Shown here: positions 1-7,610 of the stretch, piece by piece
How positions within the stretch are numbered: position 1 is the stretch's first letter
Layout: each line of letters opens with the position of its first letter
Origin: PALG01 sp964495885
GTDB taxonomy: Bacteria > Bacteroidota > Bacteroidia > Flavobacteriales > Flavobacteriaceae
Assembly: GCA_964495885.1 (NCBI GenBank)
Contig: CAZBWO010000006.1
Location: forward strand, 1-64,000
Direction: 5' to 3'
DNA length: 64,000 nucleotides
Made by a program: the position numbers and the translations under genes
The notes under the pieces: model-generated
What the model was told of the DNA's origin: nothing
Databases searched by the model: none
The model's input: only the letters and a program-made list of their open reading frames with translations

Positions 1-64
1 AGGAAGCTGTAGCGGAGACGAAGTAGCAATTTAGGAAAGGCTGGTGCAGCGCTAGCCCTTGCTT

Positions 65-98
65 GCCTCCGACGAGCAAAGCGAGAGGAAGGCATTTT
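65..98 (+). terminator. Possible weak terminator
   Basis: GCCTCC at 65-70 can pair imperfectly with the GGAAGGC segment ending at 93, followed by ATTTTT. It may end a transcript entering from the left of the window. The stem is interrupted, so this is tentative. Confidence 0.25.
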
Positions 99-165
99 TC
101 CGGCAATGGGAAAAAGAACAGAAAGAAAGCAACGCAAAAGAAATAACCAAAAAACCACCAGAGGT

Positions 166-220
166 ATGCTGACCCTATGCTGACCTTATACTGAGTCCAT
201 GCTGACTCTAAGCTGACCCA
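166..220. repeat. 11-bp tandem repeat, 5 units
   Basis: Five consecutive 11-bp units read directly: ATGCTGACCCT, ATGCTGACCTT, ATACTGAGTCC, ATGCTGACTCT, AAGCTGACCCA. The unit differs from the 400-487 tract although the period is the same. Confidence 0.85.
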
Positions 221-399
221 CATCCCAGTAAAACCCCAGTATCCTCCCATATTCACCCCAATTATCCCACATACAACCCCCTTAGTACTCCCATTCAGGT
301 ACCATACAGGGGTTATTGTAGAGCCAAGAACCAGGAATCAAGAAACAAGACAAATGAGGTTGCAGGTTGCAGGTTGTATGACCAACCGCTTATCACAAA

Positions 400-487
400 G
401 CCGTATTAAAGCCGATATAAAGGCGGTATAAAGCCGATACAAAGGCGGTATAAAGGCGATATAAAAGCGTTGTAAGTCGGTTGAAAG
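400..487. repeat. 11-bp tandem repeat, 8 units
   Basis: Eight consecutive 11-bp units, for example GCCGTATTAAA, GCCGATATAAA, GGCGGTATAAA, GCCGATACAAA, decaying to AGCGTTGTAAG and TCGGTTGAAAG at the right edge. On the minus strand it reads as an open frame of YRLYTAF-like repeats, but that follows from the period and no gene is supported. Confidence 0.85.
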
Positions 488-528
488 CGTTAGGTAGATA
501 CAGTTTGGTAATATTTTTAACCATTCTT

Positions 529-893
529 GACTCACAGTCCTGACTCCTGCCTCCTGACTCCTGTTTCATTTAAACCGGACCGAGCGTTAAGAAAAGGTAT
601 AGTATACCTTTTTAGCGAAGGGGCCAGCCTGCCGCGCGGGCAATATCCGCATACCTACAACGTCTCACGTCTAACTTCTCACATTTCACCTCTCAGGCTT
701 CCCCGTCCTGACTCGTGATTCGTGTTTCGTGACTCCATTTCACCTTTCATACTTCGACAAGCTCAGTATGACAACCTTCAACCTGCAACTTTCAACATGC
801 AACACGTTTCACGTCTCACGTTTCACACTTCACAGTCCTGACTCTTGCCTCCTGACTCCTGTTTCCATTTAACTTGCAACCTGCAACACTTCA
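529..893. repeat. Degenerate CT-rich phrase repeats
   Basis: A patchwork of short variant phrases: CCTGACTCCTG (about 539, 553, 848), CACGTCTCACG and CACGTTTCAC forms (about 660-690 and 805-830), and AACCTGCAAC forms (about 780-800 and 871-885). A copy of CTTCGACAAGCTCAGTATGA lies at 753-772; I recall close variants of this as a dispersed repeat in other Bacteroidota genomes. No coding or RNA-gene signal is visible. Confidence 0.6.
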
Positions 894-1934
894 CTATTCA
901 TAAAACACTCCATTAAGGAAATCCAACATCACCTCCAACGCCGGAATGGCATCTTCCTCAAAGACAATCCCCAAGAACTCATTACTTCCGCTGTCTAAAA
1001 ACGCATGCGGACGCCCCTCATGTACCCAATACGTCATCTCATCATGTCCCGCTTCCTTTAGTTTGTCCATAAACGCTTCAATAGACACCGCAGGGGTGGT
1101 CTGGTCCAACTCCCCAACGGTAAAGAGCATAGGGGGTAGGTCCTTTTCCGCAGGGCTGGGAATATTGTAGATAGGGGAAATCTTTTTGTAGTAATCGGGG
1201 TGGGTCTCCGCGTTTTTATCGCTTCCAAAGATCCCTCGGGCCTCGGCATTGCCCATTTGCCAAAAGAAATTGGCGGAGGTTTCAAAACCACTTTGCCCCA
1301 CCGCATACATATCAAAAGCACCATAACTAAGGATGGCTGCCTGTACTTCCATAAGGTCGCTTAGTTCTTCCGCCTGTTTCCCTTCCGGAAGCCAGGTAGG
1401 GGCAAATCCGTTGGGGCCTTCATCAAACCCATTATTGGACAGGTGCGTGCCTTGCTGCGTCACCATCATGGCCAAATGCCCTCCGGCACTATCGCCCGTT
1501 ACCGTTATCTGGTTCGGATTCCCTTGGTAGTCTGCAATATGGTACTTCACCCAAACAAAGGCACCTAGGGCATCCTCCACAATCTCATCCAGCGTGGTGG
1601 TATTATCCAAATCCCCCAACAAGCGGTAATTCACATTGCATACCACATACTCCCCATGGGAGGCAAGGTAGGCCGCACTTTGGTCCATAATACTATTATT
1701 GTTAATGAGCCATCCACCGCCGTGGTACATCACAATCACGGGGTAGGAATCCTTTCCGGTTTGCGGGGTATAGATATCCATGGTAAGGTCGAAACCCTTG
1801 GGGGAAGCCCACAACACGTCCTCCTTCAATAGGTAGTCATGGGTGCCCACTTCCATGGTTGGGGTTTGGGCGTTAAGCAATACTGAAAGAAATAGGAACA
1901 ATACAATAGAAAGGGAATACAAAGATCTGTACAT
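894..1934 (-). CDS. Secreted alpha/beta hydrolase (esterase/lipase family)
   Basis: A 346-residue protein with an N-terminal signal peptide (hydrophobic to about residue 20, then NAQ), so exported. It has the hormone-sensitive-lipase/BD-FAE layout: oxyanion motif HGGGW at 71-75, nucleophile elbow GDSAGGH at 147-153 (Ser149), a likely acid Asp277 in VGELDQ and the general base His310 in EGRPHAF. All triad residues are present in the expected order, so it should be an active carboxylic-ester hydrolase; the substrate cannot be read from the sequence. It is the last gene before the repeat-rich stretch and lies 12 bp downstream of the LETM1-related gene on the same strand, so the two may share a transcript. 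Confidence 0.85.
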   Translation of the reverse strand: MYRSLYSLSIVLFLFLSVLLNAQTPTMEVGTHDYLLKEDVLWASPKGFDLTMDIYTPQTGKDSYPVIVMYHGGGWLINNNSIMDQSAAYLASHGEYVVCNVNYRLLGDLDNTTTLDEIVEDALGAFVWVKYHIADYQGNPNQITVTGDSAGGHLAMMVTQQGTHLSNNGFDEGPNGFAPTWLPEGKQAEELSDLMEVQAAILSYGAFDMYAVGQSGFETSANFFWQMGNAEARGIFGSDKNAETHPDYYKKISPIYNIPSPAEKDLPPMLFTVGELDQTTPAVSIEAFMDKLKEAGHDEMTYWVHEGRPHAFLDSGSNEFLGIVFEEDAIPALEVMLDFLNGVFYE

Positions 1935-1946
1935 GGGTATAAAGGT

Positions 1947-3140
1947 TTAGTCGTCTATTCTGTTTTCATGAAACGCCGAAGGCAATAACTTCGGGATGAG
2001 CTTGACCATAAGGGGCAATAGTAGCGCTCCTCCCGGCAGCATAAAGATGGTAAGGGAAGGAATGGTTTTGAATATATCCAGCAGCTGGTCCTTCACCTTG
2101 CCTTTCTCTTCGGGGGTAAGCTCCCGTACGGTAGACTGGCTCAACAGTTTCAGCAGTTCCCCGCTTTCGGCCAGTTCCAGCATCAATCGGTTTTTATTCC
2201 GAAGGATCAACAGCCGTACCGTCTGGGTAGATTGTTTGTACAATTGCTTAACGGGGTGCTGGTATTCAAATAAGTTTATTTTCTGGGCATTCTCCTTAGA
2301 GAAAGCCTTTAGGGTCTTTACACTATTCGGAAGCAACTCTGCTGGCAATTCCAAATGCACCGAAATATCCTTTAGGAAGGCCATTTCGTGGGCATCAATC
2401 TTCTTATCGTCCCAAACGGCCAAGCAACAGATGTCCAGTACATAGTATTTTTCCAAATAGGTCATATCCTTCAACTGGTCTACAATACTATGGTCAAAAG
2501 ACTCGGCTTGGGTGAGGTATTGGGAAGATTCGGTCACCATTTCAATCACCAGCAAATCGTACTTGTTCTTATTTATTTTGCTGTTCAGTGCCCAAATACT
2601 AAACTGAATGAGCGTCTCTTCCAACGCCTCCATATAGTTTTTCAGTCCGTTTTGGTGCGTCAGGAAATACCGGAAGGCCAACACATCGGCAAAGAGCAGG
2701 GCATAGGTAAACAGGGAAGCGGCTTCGGTTTTAATGAGCGCATTAGATTCCTGCAAGCGGGCGCCAAGTATACGCTCTAGGTTATCGCTGGCTTTTTTGG
2801 TAAAGGTTAGCTTCTGAAAGAACCCTGGTTTCCCCTTTTCCAAATGCTGATAAAAATCGACTAGCGTTTCTATGGCAGCTTTTGGGGTGCCCATAGGAAA
2901 TTCACTATAGTATACATAGAGCAACGCATGGAAGAGGTTTACCTTGGTCAATTCTTCCTTGGTGAGTTTCAAGGTGCTTACCGGTTCCGGAAATAAGGTT
3001 TTCACCGAAACCCCATATAAAAAGCCTACTTCCTTCAGTCCTTGGTAACATTCCCGAAGGCTCTTAAAGCTAGATAACAAGCCCTCTTTAGGGTATGCTT
3101 TTAGAAATTTTTGGATCCAACCTGCAGAAGATGGGTTCAT
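1947..3140 (-). CDS. LETM1-related protein
   Basis: A 397-residue protein, mostly helical, without a signal peptide. The C-terminal ~60 residues (LLDIFKTIPSLTIFMLPGG followed by a hydrophobic segment and a LPSAFHEN end) match the membrane-proximal segment of the LETM1 family. Full-length proteins of this layout occur widely in Flavobacteriia, where they are named LETM1-related, biofilm-associated proteins. Residues ~235-290 resemble a TerB-like helical segment (CLAVWDDKKIDAHEMAFL). The family name rests on recognition of the C-terminal motif; the biochemical role in bacteria is not established. It starts the esterase transcript and is divergent from the DUF4331 gene across ~115 bp. Confidence 0.75.
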   Translation of the reverse strand: MNPSSAGWIQKFLKAYPKEGLLSSFKSLRECYQGLKEVGFLYGVSVKTLFPEPVSTLKLTKEELTKVNLFHALLYVYYSEFPMGTPKAAIETLVDFYQHLEKGKPGFFQKLTFTKKASDNLERILGARLQESNALIKTEAASLFTYALLFADVLAFRYFLTHQNGLKNYMEALEETLIQFSIWALNSKINKNKYDLLVIEMVTESSQYLTQAESFDHSIVDQLKDMTYLEKYYVLDICCLAVWDDKKIDAHEMAFLKDISVHLELPAELLPNSVKTLKAFSKENAQKINLFEYQHPVKQLYKQSTQTVRLLILRNKNRLMLELAESGELLKLLSQSTVRELTPEEKGKVKDQLLDIFKTIPSLTIFMLPGGALLLPLMVKLIPKLLPSAFHENRIDD

Positions 3141-3254
3141 TTGTTATTTTTGTAGGGCCTTGGGGTTAATAGGTATTTCCTTGTAATTTAAAACCAAAAG
3201 CATACTTCCTTCGTACGTAAGGGAAAGTAAAGTTAACAAATAAGATGAAATCTA

Positions 3255-3974
3255 ATGAAAAAGACTAAAATTTATGCACTCTTTGGAGGAGTAGGCCTAC
3301 TGGTCGCATCTGTGGTACTATTGGCTGCAGACCACATCGATTCTCCTTCCGTACGCGCTACTTCGGTAGACATCGCCGACTTCTACGCTTTTGAAGGCGA
3401 CAACCCAAACAGCACGGTGTTCGTAGCAACACTACAAGGACCCCTAACCCCGGGTGACGTTACCCAAAATGCCATCTTTGATGAGGATGTGTTGGTAGAA
3501 TTCAACATAGACAACACAGGTGATTTTGTGGAAGACTTGGTCATTCAAGCCATCCGTAGGGATTCCATCATGTATTTCTTTGGCCCCTCAACGGTGGCTA
3601 GTGAAGATGCAGGATTGAATAGTTCCATCTACGTAGATGATTTTGCAGGACAAGTAGGCGTTTCCACGGAAACCGATATCTTTTCCGGAACAACAGACAA
3701 CGGAATGCGGGTTTTTGCAGGACCAAGAAGAGATCCGTTCTTCTTTGATTTTAACCAGTTTAACTTGGTGGTTTCAGGCCAAGCAGCGCCAGATGGGTTC
3801 CTTCCTCCCGGGGAGGCATCAGATTTCTTTGAAGCGCTAAACGTATTGGCCATTGTGGTAGAAGTACCCAACACCTTATTAGGCGATGCACCTGCACACG
3901 TAGGGGGAGCCGTAGGTCTAACGGGGCTACCGAATGCCTACAATGTATGGGTCACAACGAAGCAAAAACAATAA
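3255..3974 (+). CDS. DUF4331 protein, N-terminal-type half
   Basis: A 239-residue exported protein: signal peptide 1-25, then DHIDSP at 26-31, the start of the mature region typical of DUF4331, followed by DIADFYAFEGDNPNSTVF. In DUF4331 proteins this block forms the first part of one longer domain; here the frame stops after about 215 mature residues. The next gene, 9 bp downstream, resembles the second part. Function of DUF4331 is unknown. The ATG at 3255 gives a clean signal peptide. It is the first gene of a plus-strand set with the acidic lipoprotein and, beyond a terminator, the TPR lipoprotein. Confidence 0.8.
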   Translation: MKKTKIYALFGGVGLLVASVVLLAADHIDSPSVRATSVDIADFYAFEGDNPNSTVFVATLQGPLTPGDVTQNAIFDEDVLVEFNIDNTGDFVEDLVIQAIRRDSIMYFFGPSTVASEDAGLNSSIYVDDFAGQVGVSTETDIFSGTTDNGMRVFAGPRRDPFFFDFNQFNLVVSGQAAPDGFLPPGEASDFFEALNVLAIVVEVPNTLLGDAPAHVGGAVGLTGLPNAYNVWVTTKQKQ

Positions 3975-3986
3975 CCAAAAAAATTG

Positions 3987-4682
3987 ATGAAGATGAAACT
4001 TAGAAATATAAAAGTAATTGCAATGGCACTTTGCCTTGGGCTCTTCTTTGCTCAATGTGCCGATGACGACGATAACGGAAATGTACTGGAAGTAGCCACC
4101 TGTGACGACGGAATCCAAAATGGGGATGAAGAAGGAATAGACTGTGGCGGGGCCAACTGTGTGCCTTGTTTTGATGGCCTTGACTTTAGCGGAACCTTTG
4201 CACAACAGGATATCATGGGCCGCCCAGGAGTGAATACGGTATTCAGTGGGACAGATATGGTAAAGAATGACTTTAACGTGTCTGTGGTAAGCGATAGGGC
4301 TAGTTTCCAACCTACTTTTGAAGCTACCCTAGAGGCATACCACGATGTCTATGGAACAGCCTTAGGGGTTGATTTGGATTATGAAACCAATATCCTTGGG
4401 TTCGATGCGGCTACCTTTACCACGGTCTTGGCACAATTTGATGCACTTCAAGTTGCACCAGATGCACCTACAACCTATTTTGATGGGACCAACCTGCTTA
4501 CAGGACGTGCCCTTGGTGATGATGTGATAGACATTTCCCTAATTCTTATGTTTGGAGGAACAGATGGCATGCGTTTCGATGGAAACAATGGAACCCCACA
4601 ACTTACCAGTGATGGGGTAGGGCCTGGTGATAGGGACTTCGGACTCCCTTTTCCTTACTTGGAAACTCCGGTTGCCCAATAA
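3987..4682 (+). CDS. Lipoprotein, DUF4331 C-terminal-like
   Basis: A 231-residue lipoprotein if it starts at the ATG at 3987 (a TTG in frame at 3984 is less likely). Lipobox FFAQC places the acylated Cys at 24, followed by ADDDDNG; an acidic run after the Cys is the type of signal that sends lipoproteins to the cell surface in Bacteroidota. A Cys-rich linker (CDDGIQNGDEEGIDCGG...C..C) follows, a motif I recognise from other flavobacterial surface proteins. The rest (GRALGDDVIDISLILMFGG, then DGVGPGDRDF and FPYLETP) resembles the end of DUF4331 proteins. It lies 12 bp after the DUF4331 gene, so the two products probably work together. Confidence 0.7.
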   Translation: MKMKLRNIKVIAMALCLGLFFAQCADDDDNGNVLEVATCDDGIQNGDEEGIDCGGANCVPCFDGLDFSGTFAQQDIMGRPGVNTVFSGTDMVKNDFNVSVVSDRASFQPTFEATLEAYHDVYGTALGVDLDYETNILGFDAATFTTVLAQFDALQVAPDAPTTYFDGTNLLTGRALGDDVIDISLILMFGGTDGMRFDGNNGTPQLTSDGVGPGDRDFGLPFPYLETPVAQ

Positions 4683-4699
4683 ACCAATAGAAACTTAAG

Positions 4700-4730
4700 A
4701 AAAGAGCAGCCCTTGGGTTGCTCTTTTTGG
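4700..4730 (+). terminator. Rho-independent terminator
   Basis: GAGCAGCCC (4704-4712) pairs with GGGTTGCTC (4715-4723, one G-T pair), followed by TTTTT. It separates the DUF4331 pair from the TPR gene and may be leaky, because the next ATG is only 16 bp beyond it. Confidence 0.8.
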
Positions 4731-4746
4731 TTAACACCGTCTACAA

Positions 4747-6033
4747 ATGAAGAAAATAATGATACTGGGGCTCCTGGGATTGCTGTTTGCATGCCAGGAT
4801 ACCCCAAAGAAAGAAACGATTACCAATCCAGAGGAGTACAATGCCTATTTAAATACCCAACAGGCACCTACCCTCAAGGAAGCCAAATACCAGCAGGAGT
4901 TCTGGTCTAAGCGCTTAAAGGAAGATACCACAGGGGTAGGGGATATTGGTCCCTTGGCAGCTGCTTATGAAAGCCTCTTTACGGAAACCGGAAAGGTAAC
5001 CTACCTCAAGGATGCCGAATCCCTCTATAAAAAAGGGATAGCAGTTGCTGCGGTACAATTCCGTGATGGATTCGAAAGGGGGCTCGCCCATAATTACATT
5101 TCCCAGCATCGCTTTCAGGAAGCGTACGAACTACTAAACGAAAGCCTTGAAGGGGTATCCCATAAAAGAACCACCCAACTCATGCTGTTCGATGCCGCAA
5201 TGGAATTGGGCAAATACGACGAGGCCTATAACTTGCTAAGTAGCTTGAAGGATATGAGTGACATGCAATACCTGCTAAGATTATCTAAATGGAGTGATTA
5301 CAAGGGTGATTTGGATAGTGCCATTAAATACATGGAACAGGCGAAGGCTCTTGCGGAAGCTGGCGATAATAAAGCCATGAAGATCTGGACCTATACCAAC
5401 ATCGCCGATTATTACGGTCATGCGGGGAGAATAAAGGATTCGTATACACACTACCTAAAGGCCTTGGCATTGCAACCAGACAATGCCTATGCCAAAAAGG
5501 GAATTGCCTGGGTACTCTATGCTTCAGAAGGGAATACCCAAGAGGCACACCGTATATTGGATTCCGTGATGGCAACACACCAAGCGCCAGACTATCACTT
5601 ATTCAAGTCAGAACTGTACACCTATGAAAACGATATGGCAAATGCCGCTTTAGAGGAAGAACGTTTTATCACTGCCGTGGAAAACAATCCCTACGGAAAG
5701 ATGTACAATACCTACCTCATTGAATACTATGCTGAAAAGGATTCGGGAAAGGCGTTAACCACTGCCCAAAACGAAATAGAAAACCGGGCAACACCAGAGA
5801 CCTATCATTTGTTGGCATGGGCACTACTGAAGGATGGCAAAAAAGAAGAAGCGCTAGAGATCATTCAGGAGCATGTAGAAGGAAAAACCTACGAACCTAT
5901 GGCGTTTTATCATATGGCGGTAATTTATAAAGCCAATGGTATGGAAGAGAAAGTAGCTCCGCTAAAAGAAGAGTTATTGGCTTCGGCTTATGAATTGGGG
6001 CCTGTACTTGTACAGGACATCGAAAAGCTATAA
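4747..6033 (+). CDS. TPR-repeat lipoprotein
   Basis: A 428-residue lipoprotein: signal peptide with lipobox LLFAC, Cys16, then QDTPKK. The mature part is alpha-helical with tetratricopeptide repeats, clearest around residues 150-270 (for example YTNIADYYGHAGRIKDSYTH and HYLKALALQPDNAYAKKGIA) and again near 345-400. TPR domains mediate protein-protein contacts; no enzymatic motif is visible. It follows the DUF4331 pair on the same strand behind a terminator hairpin. The shared orientation and the lipoprotein partners suggest a common envelope function, but this is inference from position. Confidence 0.8.
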   Translation: MKKIMILGLLGLLFACQDTPKKETITNPEEYNAYLNTQQAPTLKEAKYQQEFWSKRLKEDTTGVGDIGPLAAAYESLFTETGKVTYLKDAESLYKKGIAVAAVQFRDGFERGLAHNYISQHRFQEAYELLNESLEGVSHKRTTQLMLFDAAMELGKYDEAYNLLSSLKDMSDMQYLLRLSKWSDYKGDLDSAIKYMEQAKALAEAGDNKAMKIWTYTNIADYYGHAGRIKDSYTHYLKALALQPDNAYAKKGIAWVLYASEGNTQEAHRILDSVMATHQAPDYHLFKSELYTYENDMANAALEEERFITAVENNPYGKMYNTYLIEYYAEKDSGKALTTAQNEIENRATPETYHLLAWALLKDGKKEEALEIIQEHVEGKTYEPMAFYHMAVIYKANGMEEKVAPLKEELLASAYELGPVLVQDIEKL

Positions 6034-6052
6034 GAATAGATTGTATGTAAAC

Positions 6053-6082
6053 AAAAAAGCGGGCTGTACAGCCCGCTTTTTT
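6053..6082. terminator. Bidirectional terminator
   Basis: Perfect palindrome AAAAAAGCGGGCTG/TACAGCCCGCTTTTTT between the convergent TPR and anti-sigma genes. T-runs exist on both strands, so it can end both transcripts. Confidence 0.9.
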
Positions 6083-6101
6083 GTTTACTATTTATTAGCC
6101 A

Positions 6102-6890
6102 CTAGGGAGCTACCGTTCCCAACGCATAGAGTTGCTCTAAGTTAGGACTTTCACTTCCACCTTCTGGCTCAAGGGTAATTCCAAAAGCTTCAGGATCTGG
6201 AATGTTCTCCAATCTAAAGACCTTACTTTCCGAAGTTTCAAATCCGTCTAACAATCCTACACTACGTGGGGTAAGCGGTTGCATGATCAAGGACCATACT
6301 TGATATACCTTTCCACGTGGTGGGGTTGGAAGTCCGCGCGCATCTACATACGCTACTTTTTCGGCATCGTTATAATACACCTTTGCGTAAGCCGTAGTGG
6401 AGACTGCATCATTTCCGGGAAGGGAAATAGAACGGTAGTCTTTAGAGCGCAGGATATCCAATAATTCATTGGAAGAAGCTAAGGCACTCTCTGTTTGCTC
6501 TATTTGATCCTCCAAAACTACTTTTTGGGTAGTGGTTACTTGCAATTCATCCTGTAGGGTGGCATTCTTCTGCATCATCCAGAAAACGCCAAGGAAACAA
6601 AGGATGGCTGCCGCCCAGCCAGTAATACTGCTCCAAGGGGTACTGCGCTTTTCAACCGGTAATCGCCTCACACCTTTTATGGAATCCCGTATGGATTCCC
6701 AAACATGAGGGGGTATTTCAATATCCTCTTTTGCCAATCCCAAAAGAGAGGCTTCAATGGCTTCTACCTCTTTCAGCACGGCAGGGTGGGATGCCAATAG
6801 CTCCTCTACTTCCATGGCTTCCCGCTGGGAAAGGGAGCCGGTAATGTAGAGCTCAAGGGTTCCGGATTCTATAATTTCTTCAATGTTCAT
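6102..6890 (-). CDS. Anti-sigma factor, RskA-like
   Basis: A 262-residue single-pass membrane protein. Residues 1-80 form the cytoplasmic sigma-binding part (LELYITGSLS, then MEVEELLASHP); it has no zinc-binding HxxxCxxC motif. One membrane span lies at about 87-106, a coiled-coil stretch at 108-145, and the periplasmic C-terminal domain (YNDAEKVAYVDARGLPTPP, then VYQVWSL) matches the anti-sigma-K factor RskA family. Its start codon overlaps the stop of the sigma gene (ATGA at 6887-6890), so the pair is translationally coupled and this is almost surely the partner of that sigma factor. The signal it senses is unknown. Confidence 0.88.
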   Translation of the reverse strand: MNIEEIIESGTLELYITGSLSQREAMEVEELLASHPAVLKEVEAIEASLLGLAKEDIEIPPHVWESIRDSIKGVRRLPVEKRSTPWSSITGWAAAILCFLGVFWMMQKNATLQDELQVTTTQKVVLEDQIEQTESALASSNELLDILRSKDYRSISLPGNDAVSTTAYAKVYYNDAEKVAYVDARGLPTPPRGKVYQVWSLIMQPLTPRSVGLLDGFETSESKVFRLENIPDPEAFGITLEPEGGSESPNLEQLYALGTVAP

Positions 6891-7429
6891 GATACGTTAT
6901 CTAATGTCAATTTTCTCAATTCTTTGATGCAACCCCGTATTCTCGTTTTAACGGTTCCAAGGGGAGTCGCCAATTCATCGGCAGTTTCCGCCTGGGTAAA
7001 CCCTTTAAAATACAAGAGGTCTATTAGTTTTATACAAAGAGGTTTGAGTTTGCTTACCATGGAACGAATCCCAATAGTGTCAGTCTTGTTTTTTAAGGAA
7101 TCATGACCTGCTAATATATCTACGAAATTATCAGTAGGAAGGTTTTTCTGGGTATTCTTAAATGCTTTGGAACGTGTCTTATCTATGGCACTATTTCTGG
7201 CAATGTTCAAAAGCCAAGTGTAGAAACGGCCTTTTTCTATGTTGTAGGTATGTGCGTTTTTCCAAACCTTCACAAAGACATCTTGCAACACTTCTTCACA
7301 TAGTTCATCACTTTTCACAATAACAATTATGACAGTGTATAAGGCCCGTGAATACTTTTCATAGATTTTAGAAAATGCCTGCTCATCTCCTTGTTGCATT
7401 TTAAGGATTAGGTCATTGGGTTGTTCCAT
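6887..7429 (-). CDS. ECF-type RNA polymerase sigma factor
   Basis: A 180-residue protein with sigma-70 region 2 (EEVLQDVFVKVWKNAHTYN, then FYTWLLNIARNSAIDKTR) and a C-terminal region 4 helix-turn-helix (YFKGFTQAETADELATPLGT, then VKTRIRGCIKELR). The size and two-domain layout are those of extracytoplasmic-function sigma factors, group SigK-like given the RskA-type partner. It is the first gene of the pair and is divergent from the M36 peptidase gene across 181 bp. A perfect 7-bp inverted repeat lies in that spacer. It probably drives its own operon and unknown targets. Confidence 0.92.
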   Translation of the reverse strand: MEQPNDLILKMQQGDEQAFSKIYEKYSRALYTVIIVIVKSDELCEEVLQDVFVKVWKNAHTYNIEKGRFYTWLLNIARNSAIDKTRSKAFKNTQKNLPTDNFVDILAGHDSLKNKTDTIGIRSMVSKLKPLCIKLIDLLYFKGFTQAETADELATPLGTVKTRIRGCIKELRKLTLDNVS

Positions 7430-7478
7430 AGCGGTTTTTTAGCGGAACTAAATATAGAAAAATTGTAGATTTTTATTC

Positions 7479-7497
7479 AGTATTCTTTAAGAATACT
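7479..7497. promoter_or_regulatory. Inverted repeat in divergent spacer
   Basis: AGTATTC-TTTAA-GAATACT, a perfect 7-bp inverted repeat with a 5-base centre, between the divergent ECF sigma and M36 genes. It has no T-run, so it is more likely a protein-binding site than a terminator. Which regulator would bind is unknown. Confidence 0.4.
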
Positions 7498-7610
7498 CCA
7501 AATAGACTGATAATATGTTAAATTTATAGGCCAATGGTCTATTAATTTTTCAAATCACCAAACGTTTTAATAGATTAGCTTTCTTTAACCAAAATTCAAA
7601 ACCCTAAACT

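Larger units (their letters stand above)
1..893. other. Non-coding, repeat-rich region
   Basis: No convincing gene is seen in this 893-bp stretch. The open frames in it are made of repeat sequence and have no recognisable domain. It holds a weak hairpin followed by a T-run near 65-98 (perhaps the terminator of a gene left of the window), two tracts with an 11-bp period (166-220 and 400-487), and a stretch from about 529 to 893 of degenerate CT-rich phrases repeated several times with variation. It ends against the stop codon of the minus-strand esterase gene. The composition is unlike the coding DNA to its right. Confidence 0.7.

Noticed and set aside
400..487. CRISPR array
   Set aside because: Unit length is 11 bp without unique spacers; no cas genes are present.
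338..718. Two short open frames, one per strand (338-535 and 527-718)
   Set aside because: They are built from the 11-bp repeat tract and the CT-rich phrases, with no domain, signal peptide or start context.
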